From Epiperipatus broadwayi (lineage: Eukaryota; Onychophora; Udeonychophora; Euonychophora; Peripatidae), in NCBI GenBank assembly GCA_028023455.1, contig JAQFVV010000980.1, forward strand, positions 64,001 to 128,000: a DNA stretch of 64,000 nt, in the 5' to 3' direction. The notes beneath the pieces were generated by a model, which was given only the letters and a program-made list of their open reading frames with translations, was not told the DNA's origin and did not search any database. The position numbers and the translations under genes are program-made. Of this stretch, positions 59,519 through 64,000 are shown piece after piece (position 1 is the first letter of the stretch; every line of letters begins with the position of its first letter).

Positions 59519-59580
59519 GGTAATCTAGACCAACTGATGATTGCTGGTTTAGCATGAAATACATATATTGGTGATTATTT
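59519..59580 (+). ncRNA. Hammerhead ribozyme motif, right arm of the 59-kb FB
   Basis: Same fold: GGTAATC, TAG bulge, ACCAA, CTGATGA (59534-59540), stem II, GAAA, U-ACAU-AUA with a predicted cut after 59567, UUGGU, GATTATT. The core is intact. Confidence 0.7.
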
Positions 59581-59659
59581 ATCTTTTCAACATGTGTTCA
59601 AGTGTATCAGCATTATGAGATAATGTGGAGAGTGGTGGGTCATGTGATTATCTTATGAT

Positions 59660-59856
59660 GTATTGGAATATCATACATTTTTAATTGTTACTTCTCTTTT
59701 CATCCAATAATGTAAATCTTATAAACTCATTATAATATCAAGATATTATGAAAGGTTGTTAATTAACACTCAAAAGTTTTAAATTCATTGAGTGAGATTT
59801 CAGCAGATTACTGCCAGAATCTTAGTGCTGTTTAAAGTTTAGCAATTATAAGTATG

Positions 59857-59892
<36 letters not shown>

Positions 59893-59893
59893 C

Positions 59894-59934
<41 letters not shown>

Positions 59935-61815
59935 AGACTATATAAATAAGGATTAATGTTTAAATGCAAAATCTAAATGCACCATCTTCTCAACAATGGA
60001 ATGCACGAATCCTTTCTGTTGATATAATATGAATCCTATGTGATTGCCTAAATCTCTTTATATTTCCTTTTTCTGTTTTCTCTTGCATTACAGATTGTTC
60101 TCACAATGATGTGATTGAAAGTGTGGTCATAGGGAGCTCATGATAAAGGGAGATTGATTTATATTGATTATTCTGTTTGACTCTATTGTATAAGTATTAT
60201 GCTGGGTAATTCACATGGATCTATTTACTTGAAGAATCACTGTCATATGCAGAACTACAGGATGGGGCACTGTTTGTGATTTTATAGACAACTTGATGAG
60301 CTTATGCAAGTGATTTTTTTTTACTTGTTTAGTAAACTGTTTAGTGATGAAAGTGATATAAAGCTTACTATGTAAGTGTTAGTACATATATTCCTTAGTG
60401 TTTTTTGCAATCCTAGGGACATATGGGAGGCTTCTGGTGTATTAATTGTTTTTATTTGCATTATGATTCTATCCAAGCCTTGTTAGTTCATTAACTATTA
60501 TTTTGTTGTGGAAGTTTCTCATCACTGCAAATTCTTTAATTCTTAAATATTGACTATAGAAAATATTAATTTTCAAGTACTTTGGAAGATTATTGACAAA
60601 ATGTAAATATCTGTTATTTTTAATAATTTTGAGAATGTCAATGTAAATAAATTTCACATCAAGAAACTAGGTTCTTTTTTAAAAAAATTTGTCATTTAAT
60701 TAAAAATATTTATAATTTTAAAGAAATTTATTTTCATTATGTAGTTATATCATATATATATATGTGTGTGTGTGTGTGTGTCACATACTAAAAATTATTT
60801 TTGACACAGATGTTTCTAATTGTACCATAAAAATTTTGATGCCATTTTTGTGAGCATAGAAACATCTTATTTTGATTGATAATTTACAGAAGTAAATTCA
60901 GAATGTTTTATTAATTAATTCATTGACAATTGTAGTATGGTAGAATTTTTTTATAATTTTTATATTGTAAAATAGATTTAGTATCTTTAACTCCATTATT
61001 ATGAAATCTAGTTTATGAAATTTTGATAGTCAACTCAAGACTTCATGTCTTTATATCTTTAAGATATGTATTTACAGTATCTTGTATTATAGGTTAGTAG
61101 AAATTATTGTTAGTAAAAGTTATTTTATGTAATTTCCTTTATTCATATATGCTATTGACCCTTCTTTATTACCTGTTTTTATTATGATAGTGCTTTGCTT
61201 GTTTTTTCTGGACATTCTCATTTGATATTTAATCACTTTTTTATTTATAGTTTTATATCTGACTGCTTTCTTCGTACTTCTCTGTACAAAAGGATCCATT
61301 TAGAGGAGATTCAGAATTTGTAGTTGTTTTTAAATGTTTTTCCGGAAGCAAAGTACTGCCATCTATTGTAAGCCTGAGTATTCATAAAATACCATTTTGT
61401 AGTGCTTATTAAATCTAAATTCTGAGGATTAGATTTAATAAGAATATTAGCTAATATCTATTAATTTTTCAGGTTTATAATAAATGAGAATACTGGAGTA
61501 GAGTAAACAGAGTTCTTCTTAAAAAGCATTGTATAAGTTATAGTCATAGGATATTCAACTAAAAAAATTTTTTAGTCATGACACACTTAGTCATCTGAAC
61601 AAAAATATACCCAAATATTGGAGGATTAAATTATTTTTTAAATAATGTAGCTACAAAAAAATGCATATTAGATATTTCAGATAATCCAGCATTATCCTGT
61701 GTGTTTAAAAATAATTCAGCAATATTATTAAATGTATCCGGAGATTTAAGATAATTACAAATAGCAGTTATAATCAGACGGTTAATTAATTTGAATTAAA
61801 TTGTTAGTAGTATTT
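59660..61815. other. AT-rich sequence, no gene recognised
   Basis: Contains the AT palindrome at 59853-59932 and a (TG) run at about 60763-60782. Short frames have no motif. Confidence 0.45.
59853..59932. repeat. AT-rich palindrome and (AT)n runs
   Basis: TATGCTTATAT and ATATAAGCATA bracket an AT run, giving a self-complementary block followed by a further AT run. Confidence 0.9.
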
Positions 61816-61819
61816 TTTC

Positions 61820-61851
61820 CCCATATGTCAAAACATCGGCAGGGAAGCGGT
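61820..61851 (-). repeat. 5'-truncated T1 SINE with target duplication
   Basis: ATGTCAAAACATCGGCAGGG is the last part of the T1 SINE in reverse. GTTAGTAGTATTTTT before it and GTTAGTAGTTTTT after it are the target duplication. The tRNA head is absent. Confidence 0.65.
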
Positions 61852-61915
61852 TAGTAGTTTTTCATCACTAATTCTAGATAAATGAACAATTTAATTTAAA
61901 TTTTTAAAATGCAGT

Positions 61916-62210
61916 TTGGTTAATAACTTGTTTAGAACTTATCTCTATCTAAAAAAAAGATTGAAATGGAGTTGGGCTGGACATATTGCTAGAAGAGATG
62001 ATAATAGATGGACAATTGAAATTTTAAACTGGATTCCAAGATATTGTAAAAGACCCAGAAAGAGACCACATGTGAGATGGATGGATGAAATAAGAAAATG
62101 TGCAGGGGTGTTGTGGAGAAGAGAAGCTAAAGATCGGAGAAGATGGATTAAACTTGGAGAGACCTTCATCCTGCAGTGGATTGATAATGGTTGATGATGA
62201 TGATGATGAC
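61916..62210 (+). pseudogene. 3' end of an RTE-like LINE with (TGA)n tail
   Basis: The open frame has the classic post-RT end of RTE-type LINEs: KWSWAGHIARRDDNRW, then a basic RPRKRPHVRWMDEI, a W-REAKDR-RW motif and a stop at 62194. It is followed at once by a run of TGATGATGATG. Short tandem repeats at the 3' end are a hallmark of the RTE group. The 5' end is truncated, and the ATG at 61916 is chance. The same segment lies antisense at 3255-3420. Confidence 0.8.
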
Positions 62211-62390
62211 TAAAAAAATTATTTGTATTTTAAATCAATGAATGATTCATTTAGTAAAAAAAAATGTTAACTCTTTTTTTTTATGATTTTGCATCTATAC
62301 TATTTTAGTAATCAGTTATATATATATATATGTCTATTTTTTAACCATTTGGGATGATTTAATATTCGATATGTCTGTGTATGTGTGTAT

Positions 62391-62705
62391 GTATTATAAC
62401 GGAATTGCGGGGTACACCATAAGACAACGTGAATACGACTCAGTAGTTGGATGACTCGAATACATTGTGTCAACCAACCTACAACAAGTCATATCCTAAA
62501 TCCATGATTCAACATCCCATTTGGTTATGCCAGATATTACAGAATCAGGAATGACATATAACAAAGGGAGCGCATCTCACTACTGTCAGTCCTAGGCCTT
62601 TGAATAGGATGCTAAAGATGACTAAATGAAATGCCCAGTTCCAAGTCACATCTACTTTTAATATACTAACTTATAATTTACTTACAACATTTTAATGTAA
62701 CCTCA
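62391..62705 (+). repeat. Candidate solo LTR
   Basis: A GC-richer block starting TATAACGGAATTGCGGGG and ending GTTCATTACA, ends that echo the TGTAACGG...TTACA ends of the window's LTRs. No second copy, primer binding site or clear target duplication was found. Confidence 0.35.
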
Positions 62706-62749
62706 TGTTCATTACATCTCCCTTTTTGGGCCCATTACACCACAGAATT

Positions 62750-64000
62750 TGAACTCAGGGAGTTCTTGCAGTCAGCTTTCTTCAGGGATGGACTTACTTA
62801 TTTATTGACCAAATATACCTATATATAAGCATAGATAATAAAAAAAATATTGATGATGATCAACCAATTAGGAAAGCAATACATAATGATGATCATCATC
62901 ATCACCAAACCTTTAACGATGTAAATTCTTAATGATAGTGATGAAACTTTTAATAGTATGAATGCATAATGATGATGGCGATGATCAAACAGAGATCAGA
63001 TTGGTTTAAACAACTCAATACATTTATTAATACTCTAAACATATAATAACAAATATTTACAAAAAATAAAATAAAATATTAATTTAACAAGAATGGTCTA
63101 CTATCATTTTATGGCTTAATACAATGAATTTCTCTGATTCAGACTTCATTCTGGAAATCTGTTCTCAATTAATCTTTATTTATATTAGAGAAACAAATAC
63201 TTCAAAGTACAGCATATACAAAATGACATCAGATGATTTAGTAAATATGTACATAAAACAAAAAAGAAAAAGAAAATGAGAATTCAATAATTCTAACTCT
63301 ACCCCACTAATATGCTTATTAAAATATTTCTAGGTTAGCGTAAATATATTTATAACTATTTTTTTAAATATATATATATAGTCCTACCCCCATCTATATA
63401 TATAAGTCATAGTAAAAATTAATGAAAGATAAGTAAAAGACCATTTATTCAAGTTGATTAATTATGCACTCAGAAATAAAATAATTACAATTAGATATTA
63501 TTAAAAACTTATTAGTAATTAATATAGTTTGTTTGTTCTAAAGTTTGCTCTCAATGTTAAATATATATAAATAAAAAAAACTTACTTGAGGTCACTATGT
63601 TAAATCAATGTTGATTTTCTACAGGGCTCTGTATTTTATTAAAAATTATATTTTTATTAACTATAATCCCTACTGCCCTTTACTCACTGCTTCTAATTTC
63701 AACATGCAGGTGATCAAATTTTTAAAATGAATCTTGAATACACAATGAGAGAAAAAACTACAATACATGAACTTTCGAATAGCAATAAAAAAATAAATAA
63801 ATAAAAGTCACGTGAATCAATATATATATATCCTGAGGAAAGCAAGCAGTCTGTCACAGTTAAGAGTTTATAAACTTAAATGTCACTCTCCATGCATAAC
63901 ATTCCTGTTCACCAACTCTGTTGATATTTATATCTTTCATGCTGCTTGATTAAAACAAACATATACAAATTATCTTTTCTGAATGTATATAAATCCAATG
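62750..64000. other. AT-rich sequence, nothing recognised
   Basis: Contains scattered GATGAT words near 62850-62990 and a short AT run near 63368. No gene or known repeat. Confidence 0.5.

Larger units (their letters stand above)
58915..59660. repeat. Long foldback FB element (about 740 bp)
   Basis: Arms of about 340 bp. GTATATGAGCACAGACTTTC begins the left arm. In the middle GTTGACCTAAGGTCAATCTG faces AGATTGACCTTAGGTCAAC, and GGCCACCCTGAGGC faces GCCTCAGGGTGGCC. The right arm ends near CATGTGATTATC. The arms are about 90 percent reverse-complementary by eye. The short foldback at 34569 is the same element without the middle. Open frames inside (58910-59104 and 59335-59517) are by-products. 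Confidence 0.85.

Overview
The window is very AT-rich eukaryotic DNA, roughly a quarter to 30 percent GC by eye. It looks like an intergenic or intronic stretch of an invertebrate animal genome. I find no host protein-coding gene, no rRNA gene and no tRNA gene that looks functional. What can be read is a dense, nested set of mostly decayed retroelements: two LINE families, Penelope-like elements (PLEs), a Ty3/gypsy-type LTR family, several tRNA-derived SINE families, foldback repeats and microsatellites. The mix fits a lophotrochozoan or cnidarian, but the sequence alone does not fix the taxon.

Layout. 0-12.5 kb: a 45-unit ATT microsatellite, an antisense LINE tail (3.3 kb) and a degenerate PLE with inverted tRNA-headed pseudo-LTRs (4.0-5.9 kb). 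12.5-16.2 kb: a solo PLE pseudo-LTR, an inverted-repeat family, a 940-bp foldback and a SINE with clear target-site duplications. 19.3-22.4 kb: a 1.65-kb LTR, its primer binding site and a broken gypsy gag. 24.8-36.5 kb: LINE, PLE, SINE and minisatellite remnants, two striking hairpins and a 168-bp inverted repeat. 37.1-43.2 kb: a roughly 355-bp tandem repeat split by a 5.2-kb LTR retrotransposon that has two 2.2-2.3 kb LTRs but only 0.7 kb of interior. 43.7-46.5 kb: a related repeat array split by a solo LTR. 50.9-54.3 kb: the only large coding unit, a near-complete APE/RT LINE broken by two frameshifts and carrying FADN in place of FADD. 54.5-56.3 kb: an older RTE-like LINE followed by a PLE tail. 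57.4-59.7 kb: two more foldbacks. 61.9-62.2 kb: another LINE tail.

The most interesting signal is in the foldback and tandem repeat family. Its copies at 15.2, 34.7, 42.6-43.0, 43.9, 46.0 and 59.0-59.6 kb share a segment that folds as a type I hammerhead ribozyme: CUGAUGA core, short stem II, GAAA, a two-pair stem III, and a long stem I with a UGG bulge. Four copies have all three core elements with a good stem I. One copy shows a compensatory base-pair change. Two sets of copies are tandem, with spacings of about 355 bp and about 470 bp, which is the architecture of animal retrozymes. The others are inverted pairs. Autonomous PLE, LINE and LTR enzymes of the kinds whose remains lie nearby could have mobilised these non-coding units, but that link is inference.
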